A stretch of DNA of 32,085 bases from an uncultured Prevotella sp. Its GTDB lineage: Bacteria; Bacteroidota; Bacteroidia; Bacteroidales; Bacteroidaceae. Positions 24,479 through 32,085 of this stretch are shown here, piece after piece (positions within the stretch are counted from its first letter, which is position 1; every line of letters starts with the position of its first letter). The translations under genes and the position numbers were made by a program. The notes beneath the pieces were generated by a model. That model had not been told where the DNA came from and did not search any database. It saw only the letters and a list, made by a program, of their open reading frames with translations. Location: assembly GCA_905196835.1 (NCBI GenBank), contig CAJJWN010000033.1, positions 1 to 32,085 of the forward strand, written 5' to 3'.

Positions 24479-25264
24479 TTACTTGCAGTCAACCAGTCCG
24501 CACACCACGGCATTGGTGAACCCTGCACGCTCCATGGCGTTAAGTCCGCGTATGGTGAGGCCGCCCGGGGTGGTAACCTTGTCTATCTCCGCCTCGGGAT
24601 GGCCGCCGCTGTCTTGGAGCAAGGCCACCGCGCCCTTCACGGTCTGCAGCACAATGTCGCGCGCTGCGCCTGCCTTGAAGCCCAGCTGCACGCCGCCTTC
24701 CATCGAAGCCCTGACGTAACGCATGGCGTAAGCTATGCCGCAGGAGGCCAGGGCGGTGCCGGCCGGGAGCAGCCGCTCCTCTATGAGCATGGTCTCGCCT
24801 ACCGCCCGGAACACGTTTTCCGTCATCCCGGCATCTTCTTCGCCGCCGTTCACGTTTACTATGAACGTCATCGAGCAGCCGAGCGCGGCCGCGATGTTGG
24901 GCATTGCGATGAAAATCTTGGGACAGCTGCCGTCTTCGCGCGTGAACATATCCGTCAGTTCGCTGCCCGAAACGCCGGCCGCAACCGACACTACGGTCTG
25001 CCTCGCGCAGTCGAGCACGGGCTTCAGCTCGTCGGCGACACCCTTTACCAGCCACGGCTTGACGGCCAATATCACCATGTCGGCCCCGCGCACGGCCTCC
25101 ACGTTGTCGGTAGTGGCGTTGACGCCGAGCTGCCTGAAGCGCACGAGCGTCTGCCCGTGGCGCGCCGTAACCGTGATGCCGGCCGCGCCGAACGCCGTGC
25201 TGCGCACAAAGCCTTCGGCCAAAGCGCCGCCCATGGCGCCGCATCCTATAATAGCAATCTTCAT
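24479..25264 (-). CDS. proC: Pyrroline-5-carboxylate reductase
   Basis: 261 residues from the ATG at 25264; upstream in-frame sequence is non-coding leader. It makes proline from pyrroline-5-carboxylate using NAD(P)H. The Rossmann motif is IIGCGAMGGALAEG at residues 5-18, followed by ADMVILAVKP, SVAAGVSGSEL, FIAMPNIAAALG and the C-terminal signature VTTPGGLTIRGLNAME. With proB and proA in the same window this completes proline synthesis from glutamate, although the genes are not one operon. The gap to the cupin regulator is 99 bp and holds that gene's promoter. Confidence 0.94.
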   Translation of the reverse strand: MKIAIIGCGAMGGALAEGFVRSTAFGAAGITVTARHGQTLVRFRQLGVNATTDNVEAVRGADMVILAVKPWLVKGVADELKPVLDCARQTVVSVAAGVSGSELTDMFTREDGSCPKIFIAMPNIAAALGCSMTFIVNVNGGEEDAGMTENVFRAVGETMLIEERLLPAGTALASCGIAYAMRYVRASMEGGVQLGFKAGAARDIVLQTVKGAVALLQDSGGHPEAEIDKVTTPGGLTIRGLNAMERAGFTNAVVCGLVDCK

Positions 25265-25311
25265 GTCTTGAAACTTATTTAACAGCCGACAGCACCGTGC
25301 CGCGGCATCTG

Positions 25312-25319
25312 CAAAAGTA
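25312..25319 (-). promoter_or_regulatory. Candidate proC promoter (-7 element)
   Basis: The minus strand reads TACTTTTG, 47 bp before the proC start and downstream of the terminator of the candidate small RNA. This suggests proC is transcribed independently. No good -33 box. Confidence 0.45.
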
Positions 25320-25404
25320 CACAAAAATATCTTTACACGGCCTACAATCCACCATGTTTTTGGCTTTACGCCGGCAATCAAGGCTGGAAGACGGGATGGA
25401 AGGG

Positions 25405-25498
25405 AAAAAGAAAACCCTGCCGCACGGTGACGGACAGGGCTTCTGAAAGGAGGAATACTATTGCAAGAGCGGCCTAAGCCGCTGCTTTCAAATGACGT
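25405..25498 (-). ncRNA. Candidate ~93-nt small RNA with its own promoter and terminator
   Basis: On the minus strand a full promoter (TTTG at 25533-25530, 20 bp, TACCTTTG at 25509-25502) precedes a compact structured stretch. An outer stem pairs TTTGAAAG (25493-25486) with CTTTCAGA (25450-25443). It encloses a hairpin AGCGGC-TTAG-GCCGCT (25484-25469) and a single-stranded TTCCTCC (25456-25450). A terminator stem follows (CCCTG at 25440-25436 with CAGGG at 25420-25416, extended by TCCG/GCGG), then TTTTCTTTTT. No start codon with a useful frame fits. It could instead be a leader or attenuator of proC, but a second promoter lies between it and proC. Confidence 0.55.
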
Positions 25499-25558
25499 TG
25501 CAAAGGTAATAAAAAGTAGGGTTACAGCCAAATAATGCGGCCGTTTTTTCCAACGGCG

Positions 25559-25835
25559 GCGCGAAAGGCGGCTAACGGCACTGCAAAAGGCCGTCTTTCA
25601 CCGTGCAAAAGGCCGTCAATTGCAAGCTAAAAGGCCGTCTTTTAGAGGCTAAAAGACGGCCTTTTGGCAATCAGCTGATTATCAGCGACTTATCCATCCC
25701 TTCAGGTTCATCGGACTTATTGGGCCTAATTAGCCCGATAGGCCATAATACGCCTGATGCTGCAAAGCTGCGAAACATGGGGCAAAAGCATACCAAGCCA
25801 CCTCCCTTCGGGAGGGTTGGGGTGAGTGTTTGGTT
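25559..25835. repeat. Composite hairpin repeat, copy 6
   Basis: The array GCGAAAGGCGGC, GCAAAAGGCCGTC, TAAAAGGCCGTCTTTTAG.. fills 25559-25668. It is followed by GCTGATTATCAGCGACTTATC and GGCCTAATTAGCCCGATAGG (to about 25760), then AAAGCATACCAAGCC with the CCTCCCTTCGGGAGGG arm (25787-25820). The module order equals copy 2 and mirrors copy 3. It occupies most of the space between proC's leader and the GH3 stop. Confidence 0.72.
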
Positions 25836-25854
25836 TGGCCGTGGTGGGTGCCAA

Positions 25855-28311
25855 TCACAACTCTATGTCTTGTTTGAGCGGAAGGTCGGCCGAACTGCCG
25901 CCCACCGATATGGTGAACGTTCCCGGCTCTACGACAAACCGCTCCTGCATCACGTCGTAATATGCGAAGGCGTCCTTGTCGAGCGTAAGCTCCACGCGCT
26001 TCGTCTCGCCGGGTTTCAGCGTCACTTTCTCGAAGCCTTTAAGCTCTTTCTTGGGGCGTTTCACCGTCGAAACGGGGTCTGACACGTACACTTGTGCCGC
26101 CTCCTTGGCCTCCATGCGCCCGGTGTTCTTCACGTTGAAGGCAACTTTTACTTCATTGTTGCCGGTCTTTTCAAGCGTAAGACCAGAATACTCGAAGGTT
26201 GAGTAAGACAGTCCGAAGCCGAAGGGGAACAGCGGTTTCACGCCCGTCTTGTCGTATCCGCGGTAGCCCATGAACACACCCTCGCGGTATTCCACCGAGC
26301 GCAGCTCGCGTCCTTTCATGTTCTCGTGATAGTTTTCGTGGCAGGGGTTATCCTCAAGACGCTCCTCGATGGAGATTGGCAGCTTGCCGCTGGGCGACAG
26401 CTTGCCGCGCAGTATTTCGGCGATGGCCTGTCCGCCCTCCTGTCCCGGGTACCAAGCCATGAGCACGCCCTTTACTTTGTCGAGCCAAGGCTTGAAGGCT
26501 ATGCCTCCTCCGGCGTTCACTACGACCACCATGTTGGGGTTCTCTGCGGCCAAGCGGGCTATCATCTCCTGCTGGAACTGCGGCAGCTCGAACGGGCGGT
26601 CAAAGCCTTCGCCCTCGATGCTGCTGTTGAATCCGGCGCAATATACCACGTTGTCGGCCTTGCGAACGCCCTTCATCAGCTTCTCTTCGTTAAGTTTTTT
26701 GAGGCTGACTTTTATGTTGGCCGACGATATGTTGTCAAAATATTCCACCACAATGTCGTTCCTCACGCCGCCTTTCACCTTCAACGCCAGCTCGCGGAAC
26801 GAATAGGCGTGGTTGCCCCAATCGCCTGCCACGGTCTTGCCGTTCACCTTCAGGCGGTAGCCGTCATCGCCTCCGATGTATATTTTCAGCGTCTCGTCAG
26901 CCTTCGGAGTGTAGCATCCGCTCCAACGCACGCTGAAAGTGTCGGTGGGGAAACCGTCCATCGGGCGGCCATACTCCCAGTCGAAGTCCACCTTCGGGTC
27001 AATCCTCACTACGTCGGCCGCGCCCTTCAGTCCCTTGTTCTTGAAGTATTCGCCGCGGAAGCCCTTTGTCTTCATCGTCGAGTCGGTGAACACCTGGTCG
27101 GCGATGTCGTCATAAATCACGTCGTCCGTAAGCATTATGGTCTTCTTGTTCATCTTTTTCAGAGCCTCGCTCACGGGCGTTGACGAGAACGGAACTACGT
27201 TGCCGCTGCCTCCGCCGGTAGTTATCACCGTGGCGTTGGGGCCTACCAAGGCTATGGAACCGCGCAGGGGAAGCACTCCTCCGTCGTTTTTCAGCATCAC
27301 GATGCCCTCGCGCGCCAGTGCCAGAGCCGTCTCGTGCGACGACGGGTTGTCAAGCGGTATGTCCTCTTCCTTCTGCTTCCGATCGAATATTCCGAACGCT
27401 ATGACCGTCTGTAGGATGTGTTTCACCTTCTCGTCGATTACCCTTTCGTCCACCGTTCCTGCCTCGATGGCCGCGCGTATTTTGTCAACGGTGAAGTTCT
27501 TGCCCTTCGGCATCTCCAGGTCAAGGCCGTTGTTGGCCGCCGCAACGGTTGAATATACCGACGTCCAGTCGGACATTATTATGCCGTCGAAGCCCCAACG
27601 CTTGCGCAGCACTTCCTTGTTGAGCCATGCGTTTTCCGTAGAATGCACGCCGTTGAGCAGGTTGTAACTGTCCATTACAGAGCCTACCTTGCCCTTGGTG
27701 ACGGCTTTCTGGAACGCCGGGAAGTAGATTTCAAACAGTGTGCGCTCGTCAATTTCCGAGCTTACATGGTGTCGGCTCCACTCCTGGTTGTTGCCTGCGA
27801 AGTGCTTGATGGTGGCCAGCACGCCGCGCGACTGCACTCCGTTGATGTAAGCCAAGGCGGCTTCGCCCGTCAGGTAAGGGTCTTCGCCAAAGTATTCATA
27901 GTTCCTTCCGCACAGCGGCGAACGGTAGATGTTCACTCCGGGGCCGAGCAGTATGCCCACGCCTCGCGCCCTCGCGTCGTCGCCCAGCGAGCGTCCGAGG
28001 CGGTAGAGCAGGTCTCTGTTCCACGTGGCCGCGCTCAACATCGAGGCCGGATACAGCGTGCTGTGGGGCGCATGGTTGCGTATTCCCACCGGACCGTCGG
28101 CCAACAGCACCGTAGGTATGCCGACTCTCGGGATTTCACGGAGCGAGAACGACGTCGCGCCCGACAAGTAACTTACTTTCTCTTCGAGGGTCATCTTGGC
28201 TACGATGTCCGCCGCCCTCTTCTCAATCTCGGGTGTCACGGTCTGCGCCTTGGCAGCTACGGCGGCCACGGTGACCGCCCCGGCGACTAACAAACACTTG
28301 ATTTTATTCAT
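25855..28311 (-). CDS. GH3 beta-glycosidase with inserted PA14 domain
   Basis: 818 residues with a Sec signal peptide (ends AVAAKAQT, about residue 23), so periplasmic or exported. The GH3 TIM barrel runs to about 315 with LADGPVGIR, TIKHFAGNNQE and GFDGIIMSDWT (nucleophile Asp248). The second alpha/beta domain (about 335-400 and 545-640) is interrupted by a PA14 module at about 415-540 (FRGEYFKNKGLKG; YIGGDDGYRLKVNG). A fibronectin-III-like domain closes the protein (RPKKELKGFEKVTLKPGET). Such enzymes release terminal beta-linked glucose or xylose; PA14 usually helps recognise longer chains. It starts 6 bp after the stop of the upstream fusion gene, so they form an operon. Confidence 0.92.
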   Translation of the reverse strand: MNKIKCLLVAGAVTVAAVAAKAQTVTPEIEKRAADIVAKMTLEEKVSYLSGATSFSLREIPRVGIPTVLLADGPVGIRNHAPHSTLYPASMLSAATWNRDLLYRLGRSLGDDARARGVGILLGPGVNIYRSPLCGRNYEYFGEDPYLTGEAALAYINGVQSRGVLATIKHFAGNNQEWSRHHVSSEIDERTLFEIYFPAFQKAVTKGKVGSVMDSYNLLNGVHSTENAWLNKEVLRKRWGFDGIIMSDWTSVYSTVAAANNGLDLEMPKGKNFTVDKIRAAIEAGTVDERVIDEKVKHILQTVIAFGIFDRKQKEEDIPLDNPSSHETALALAREGIVMLKNDGGVLPLRGSIALVGPNATVITTGGGSGNVVPFSSTPVSEALKKMNKKTIMLTDDVIYDDIADQVFTDSTMKTKGFRGEYFKNKGLKGAADVVRIDPKVDFDWEYGRPMDGFPTDTFSVRWSGCYTPKADETLKIYIGGDDGYRLKVNGKTVAGDWGNHAYSFRELALKVKGGVRNDIVVEYFDNISSANIKVSLKKLNEEKLMKGVRKADNVVYCAGFNSSIEGEGFDRPFELPQFQQEMIARLAAENPNMVVVVNAGGGIAFKPWLDKVKGVLMAWYPGQEGGQAIAEILRGKLSPSGKLPISIEERLEDNPCHENYHENMKGRELRSVEYREGVFMGYRGYDKTGVKPLFPFGFGLSYSTFEYSGLTLEKTGNNEVKVAFNVKNTGRMEAKEAAQVYVSDPVSTVKRPKKELKGFEKVTLKPGETKRVELTLDKDAFAYYDVMQERFVVEPGTFTISVGGSSADLPLKQDIEL

Positions 28312-28317
28312 CGTTTA

Positions 28318-31302
28318 CTATTCTGTTACTTCCAATGTTACGGTCTTTCCTCCTATCGTTATGCGGTATTCGCCCGGCTCTACGACGGTCTCTCCACGGT
28401 CGTTAACAAAGCCGAGGTCGCGCTGAACGTTGAGATCGAAGTGGCAGGTGACGGTCTCTCCAGCCTTGATTTCCTTCTTGGTGAAGAAGCGAAGCTCCTT
28501 TACAGGGCGCGTAAGCACGGCATACGGACAGCTTACGAAGCCGAGAACAGCCTCCTTGCCGTCAACCGCGCCGGTGTTCTTGACGGTCACATCGACGCTG
28601 AAACGTCCCTTCCGCCCTATTTTCTTAACTGAAACGACAGGCTCGCCATACTCGAACGAGGTGTAGCTTAGGCCGTAGCCGAACTCATAAAGGGGGTCGC
28701 TCGTAAGGTCGTGGTAGAACCCTTGGTGGTGGCGCGCACTCTGTCGGCGGTTGTAATAAATAGGTATTTGACCGCCGGTGACGGGGAACGTCATGGCGAG
28801 TTTGCCCGAAGGATTGACACGCCCGGAAAGAATACCGGCCAAAGGCGTGCCCCCGACGATGCCGGGTTGCCACATCTCAATGATTGCGTCGGCAAGAGGC
28901 GCCATGCGGTCGAGCTGCAACGGACGGCCGTTTGACAGCACGAGGACTACCGGCTTGCCTGTCTTTTTCAGTTCTTCGAGGAACTTCTGCTGCACTTCGG
29001 GCAACGCGATAGAGGCGCGAGAGGCGTTTTCGCCGCTCCATTTGCCCTTCTCTCCGAGGCACGCCACTATGACATCGGCCTTCTTGGCGGCCTTTACGGC
29101 GGCACGGAAGCCGCTCTCGTCAGTGCCCTCGAACGGGCAACCGGCCACGTAGTCAACGTTGGCCTTGCCCTCAAACTCCTTCAACACGGCGGTGCGAATG
29201 GTTGTAATGTCGGCCGTCTCGCCGTGTCCGTACCAGCAACCGAGCATGTCGAAGGCGGCATCGGTCAGCGGACCGGTGAGCAATATGCGCTTCCCGGTGC
29301 GCAGGGGGAGCGTGTTTCCTTCATTTTTCAACAACACCATAGACTCCTCTGCCAGGTCTTCGGCCAGGCGGACGCTCTCCTTTCGCAGGAAGCGCGAGTC
29401 GTCCTTGACCTCCGGGGTGTAAGGATTCTCGAACAGGCCGAGGTCAAACTTCACCTTGAGTATGCGCCTTACGGCGTCGTCTATGACGGCGGTGTCAACC
29501 CGTCCTTCGGCCACAAGTTGCTCCAGATACTTGTCGTAGGCGTGCGACATCATGTCAATGTCAAGTCCGGCGTTGGTCGCCAACTCTGCGGCACGCTTCA
29601 AGTCGCGCGCCGCTCCCTGTGCCTTGAGCTGCTCAATGGCCGCCCAGTCGGACACGATGAGGCCGTCGAAGCCGAGCTGCTTCTTCAACACATCGGTAAG
29701 CAGATACTTGCTTGCGGTGACGGGAGTGCCGCTGAAATTGTTGAAAGAACTCATCACCGTGGCAGGCTTAGCCTCCAAAGCCTTGCGGTAAGGGGGCAGA
29801 TAGGTGTCCCAGAGGGTCTGCCGCGACACCTCGGTATATACGTAGTCGCGCCCAGCCTCGGATGCTCCGTAGGCCACATAGTGCTTCAGGCAGGCGGCGA
29901 TTGACACGCTGTCGGCCAGGCTTTTGCCCTGATAGCCGCGCACGGCGGCCGCCCCGAACACTCCGTTAAGGTACGGGTCTTCGCCGTAACCCTCGGCAAC
30001 GCGCCCCCAACGGGGGTCACGGGCTACGTCAATCATCGGCGAGAACGTCCAGTCAACGCCCGACATGCGTGCCTCCTGGGCGCTAACGCGGCACGAAAGG
30101 CGCGTAAGATGCGGGTTGAAACTGCACGCCTGAGCCAGCGGTATGGGGAAGATTGTGCGGAAACCGTGGATTGCATCGTAGCCGAAAAGCATCGGAATGC
30201 CCAGCCGACTGTCCTCCATGGCGTGACGCTGCATACGGTTTCGCAACGAAGGCTCCGTGCCGAAGTAGATGAGCGAGCCTGTCTCGGCAGGCACATTCTT
30301 CACCTCAACGCCCTTATTGTTCTCTATATTGTTGGTGCCGAGGGTGTATTGCACCATCTGCATCACCTTCTCGTGAACGGTCATGCGCTGCAAAAGGTCT
30401 TCCACGCGGACGGCCACGGGCACGCCCTTGTCCTTGTAAAGCGCGGCCGTAGGCTGTATCCGTGACAGGTCGGTGACCGTCCACGGGCTCTTGACGGCTG
30501 CGTGGGCGGCCTCCTGCGCGGCGCGTGTGAGGTCGGCGTTCAAGCCTTCGGGGTGGTACGCATTGCCGAGAACGCTGCGCCCGGTCAGTGCTTCATACCA
30601 TGTGCAGGCCGCCGTATAGCGACCGTATGAGTTCTCAAGATGGTGTCCGTCACGGTTCATGTTGTCGCCGATGAACGTAGTGCGGGCGTTCTGCACAGCC
30701 GTACCGACAGGTATCACGATTTTTATTCCGTGCTCCTTGACGGCCTTCCGCGACGCGTCTACGATGCAGTTGTACATGCGCATCTGGTCTTTGCCATAAC
30801 GCGGAAACGCGCCGTGACGCGACGACTTGGCGTAAGCCCACGTCTGGTGCCACACTATTTCGCTCTCGGGCGACACTTTTTTAATATACCGGATAAGCTC
30901 CGTGAGGTAAGGCTCGTAGGTCTCCGGCTGCCCCGAACGGTCGCTGGCTTGCTGCAAGGAGATGTAATCCCAGTCTTCGTCGGCCAGCGCACGGCTGATT
31001 GACATGTTGTCCGTTTGGCGGCGTTTGCCGTCAACGCCGGTCTTGCGGTAGCGGTATGCGCCGCGGTCGTGCTGCACATTGTCCCAGTGGCGGCTAAGGG
31101 GACAGCCGCCGATGAACATGTTTGCCACAATCATCTGCCTGCCGTCGGCGGCGGCCAGCTCGACAACGTTCTGCTCTACGGCGTCCGCCGAGAAGCTGTT
31201 GCCTATCGCCAGCACCTTCACCACCTTGTCGGCGGCCATGCCGGGCACGGCTGTCAGCACAAGCGCGAGCAGCAAGAGGAGTATTGGTTTGTAAGTTTTC
31301 AT
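28318..31302 (-). CDS. DUF4886 (SGNH-hydrolase-like) fused to a GH3 beta-glycosidase
   Basis: 994 residues. The signal peptide ends near residue 24 (AVPGMAADK). Residues 27-270 form an SGNH/DUF4886-type domain: AIGNSFSADA with presumed nucleophile Ser36, DYISLQQASDRSG, and DGHHLENSYGRY with Asp218/His221 as the DxxH pair. Residues about 285-990 are a complete GH3: AMEDSRLGIPMLFGYDAIHG, SPMIDVARDPRWGR, CLKHYVAYG and GFDGLIVSDWAAIE (nucleophile Asp552), then the second domain and an FN3-like C-terminus. The fusion predicts one secreted protein that removes an ester group and a terminal beta-linked sugar. No convincing promoter is seen upstream. Confidence 0.88.
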   Translation of the reverse strand: MKTYKPILLLLLALVLTAVPGMAADKVVKVLAIGNSFSADAVEQNVVELAAADGRQMIVANMFIGGCPLSRHWDNVQHDRGAYRYRKTGVDGKRRQTDNMSISRALADEDWDYISLQQASDRSGQPETYEPYLTELIRYIKKVSPESEIVWHQTWAYAKSSRHGAFPRYGKDQMRMYNCIVDASRKAVKEHGIKIVIPVGTAVQNARTTFIGDNMNRDGHHLENSYGRYTAACTWYEALTGRSVLGNAYHPEGLNADLTRAAQEAAHAAVKSPWTVTDLSRIQPTAALYKDKGVPVAVRVEDLLQRMTVHEKVMQMVQYTLGTNNIENNKGVEVKNVPAETGSLIYFGTEPSLRNRMQRHAMEDSRLGIPMLFGYDAIHGFRTIFPIPLAQACSFNPHLTRLSCRVSAQEARMSGVDWTFSPMIDVARDPRWGRVAEGYGEDPYLNGVFGAAAVRGYQGKSLADSVSIAACLKHYVAYGASEAGRDYVYTEVSRQTLWDTYLPPYRKALEAKPATVMSSFNNFSGTPVTASKYLLTDVLKKQLGFDGLIVSDWAAIEQLKAQGAARDLKRAAELATNAGLDIDMMSHAYDKYLEQLVAEGRVDTAVIDDAVRRILKVKFDLGLFENPYTPEVKDDSRFLRKESVRLAEDLAEESMVLLKNEGNTLPLRTGKRILLTGPLTDAAFDMLGCWYGHGETADITTIRTAVLKEFEGKANVDYVAGCPFEGTDESGFRAAVKAAKKADVIVACLGEKGKWSGENASRASIALPEVQQKFLEELKKTGKPVVLVLSNGRPLQLDRMAPLADAIIEMWQPGIVGGTPLAGILSGRVNPSGKLAMTFPVTGGQIPIYYNRRQSARHHQGFYHDLTSDPLYEFGYGLSYTSFEYGEPVVSVKKIGRKGRFSVDVTVKNTGAVDGKEAVLGFVSCPYAVLTRPVKELRFFTKKEIKAGETVTCHFDLNVQRDLGFVNDRGETVVEPGEYRITIGGKTVTLEVTE

Positions 31303-31363
31303 ATAGGTGTTAGGTTGTTTTTATATCGACAAGGAAAGTCTGATTGAACACATCAGCAGGTTA

Positions 31364-31524
31364 TTAATCCAGGCGGTCGGTATCTGTTATTCCGCGCTCC
31401 GACGCGGTTGTCATGCCGCATCCCGATGCGGTACAGTGTATGCAACCAACATTATCGGCACATCTGGTGTTCTCTGGATTCCGCGTCGGGGCGCGGAATG
31501 ACAGATACCGACCGCCTGAATTAA
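31364..31524. repeat. 161-bp REP/MITE-like inverted repeat
   Basis: Arms 31364-31407 and 31481-31524 match at 41 of 44 positions (AGGCGGTCGGTATCTGT and ATTCCGCGCTCCGACGCGG in the left arm). The centre contains another palindrome, CCGCATCCCGATGCGG (31417-31432). No direct duplication is seen at the borders. No gene is present; it lies 61 bp upstream of the DUF4886-GH3 start. Confidence 0.85.
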
Positions 31525-31619
31525 GGCAAATGGCAACATTTAATGGCAATAACAACCAGTTACATGACGCCAAGAACCTACCGTATGTTTTGGAATTTGC
31601 AACAGGTTGATTATCAATA

Positions 31620-31735
31620 CGTTGCAAACGCCTTTGCAAAAGACGGCCTTTCAGGCTGCAAAAGACCGTCTTTTGCAGGGCGAAAGGTGGCCTTTTACAT
31701 TGCGAAAGGCCACCTTTTACAAAGCCTGCGGCGAC
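31620..31735. repeat. AAAAGGCCG hairpin array, copy 7
   Basis: Alternating units (GCAAAAGACGGCCTTTCAGG, GCAAAAGACCGTCTTTTGC, GCGAAAGGTGGCCTTTTAC, GCGAAAGGCCACCTTTTAC) form several nested stems. It lies just after the stop of the GH2 gene and may end its transcript. Confidence 0.75.
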
Positions 31736-31747
31736 AGGGCGCGCAGC

Positions 31748-32085
31748 TTACCGCCGCGCATCCTCTGCCTTCTTCTTTGCGTAATAGTCGTGCATTACGT
31801 ACCATGCCTGCTTGCGCTGGCCTTGGTCGGAGACTAAGCCCTTGCGGTTCCAGCCGTCCTGGTTGGTGGGATGCAGGCGCGTAGGACTGCGGAAGTCGAA
31901 CAATACCCAGGGCGACACGCCGCATAGGTTGGTTATGTTGTCGAACATCTGCAAGTTCCGGCGGAACAGCTCGGCCTGATACTCCTCGCTCCAGCTGGCT
32001 GCCTCGTCCTTGTCGCCGTGCTGGCCGTAGAGCGCCTCGCCGCCGAACTCGGAGATGAAGAGCGGGTTTGCGGGGGGAACGGCCC
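31748..32085 (-). CDS. C-terminal part of a GH2 glycoside hydrolase (5' end outside the window)
   Basis: About 111 codons are visible, open at the right edge. The translated piece has FISEFGGEALYG, whose Glu is the expected GH2 nucleophile, then WSEEYQAELFRRN, SPWVLFDFRSP, NRKGLVSDQGQRKQAWYVM and a short basic end. This is the last part of a GH2 TIM barrel of the beta-glucuronidase/beta-galactosidase kind, with no extra C-terminal domain. It is co-directional with the two GH3 genes, 445 bp upstream of them, and likely part of the same beta-glycan-degrading set. The exact sugar cannot be decided from this fragment. Confidence 0.85.
   Translation of the reverse strand, partial: AVPPANPLFISEFGGEALYGQHGDKDEAASWSEEYQAELFRRNLQMFDNITNLCGVSPWVLFDFRSPTRLHPTNQDGWNRKGLVSDQGQRKQAWYVMHDYYAKKKAEDARR

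Noticed and set aside
1..32085. tRNA or rRNA genes
   Set aside because: No cloverleaf with a T-loop GTTCRAnnC motif or rRNA-like sequence was recognised while reading; a tRNAscan run would settle this.

Overview
The window reads as a chromosomal segment of a Bacteroidota bacterium, most likely Prevotellaceae (Prevotella sensu lato). The support is a complete SusC/SusD/SusE/SusF glycan-uptake cluster, several promoters of the Bacteroides type (-33 TTTG, -7 TAnnTTTG), few Shine-Dalgarno sites, an N-succinylornithine-type carbamoyltransferase, an apparent type IX secretion tail on the amylase, and intergenic DNA full of hairpin repeats. Genes are GC-rich, so many long antisense frames are spurious.

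Layout. (1) 69-13329 is a starch/malto-oligosaccharide locus. An SLC45-like MFS sugar transporter and a LacI-family regulator lie on the minus strand. They are divergent from susC-susD-susE-susF and a separately promoted GH13 alpha-amylase with CBM26 and a T9SS-like tail. Two identical 12-bp LacI-type operator cores lie between lacI and susC, and a degenerate third lies upstream of the amylase. (2) 13385-18245 holds a two-gene lipoprotein operon (C92/NlpC-P60-like hydrolase, then a DUF4878-like protein), an O-methyltransferase, aroQ divergent from xerD, and an AEC-family permease. (3) 18474-25264 is an amino-acid biosynthesis block: proB-proA-argF' and proC, with a cupin/XRE regulator and an acyl-CoA ligase between. 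(4) 25855-32085 is a beta-glycosidase block: a PA14-containing GH3, an unusual DUF4886(SGNH)-GH3 fusion, and the 3' end of a GH2 enzyme.

Working model. Surface amylase and SusDEF lipoproteins bind and cut starch, SusC imports oligosaccharides, and the MFS porter moves them across the inner membrane. LacI probably represses in the absence of an intracellular sugar ligand. The GH3/GH3/GH2 genes look like a separate beta-glycan set.

The intergenic DNA is the most unusual part. It contains a 300-bp MITE-like palindrome with an exact 8-bp flanking duplication, seven copies of a composite hairpin repeat, and an inverted repeat with 86 of 87 matching positions. Several sequence-unrelated purine-rich simple repeats share one layout and abut stop codons. 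A 31-bp perfect palindrome covers two convergent stop codons. A candidate ~93-nt small RNA upstream of proC has its own promoter and terminator. All assignments rest on reading the sequence; no database search was run.
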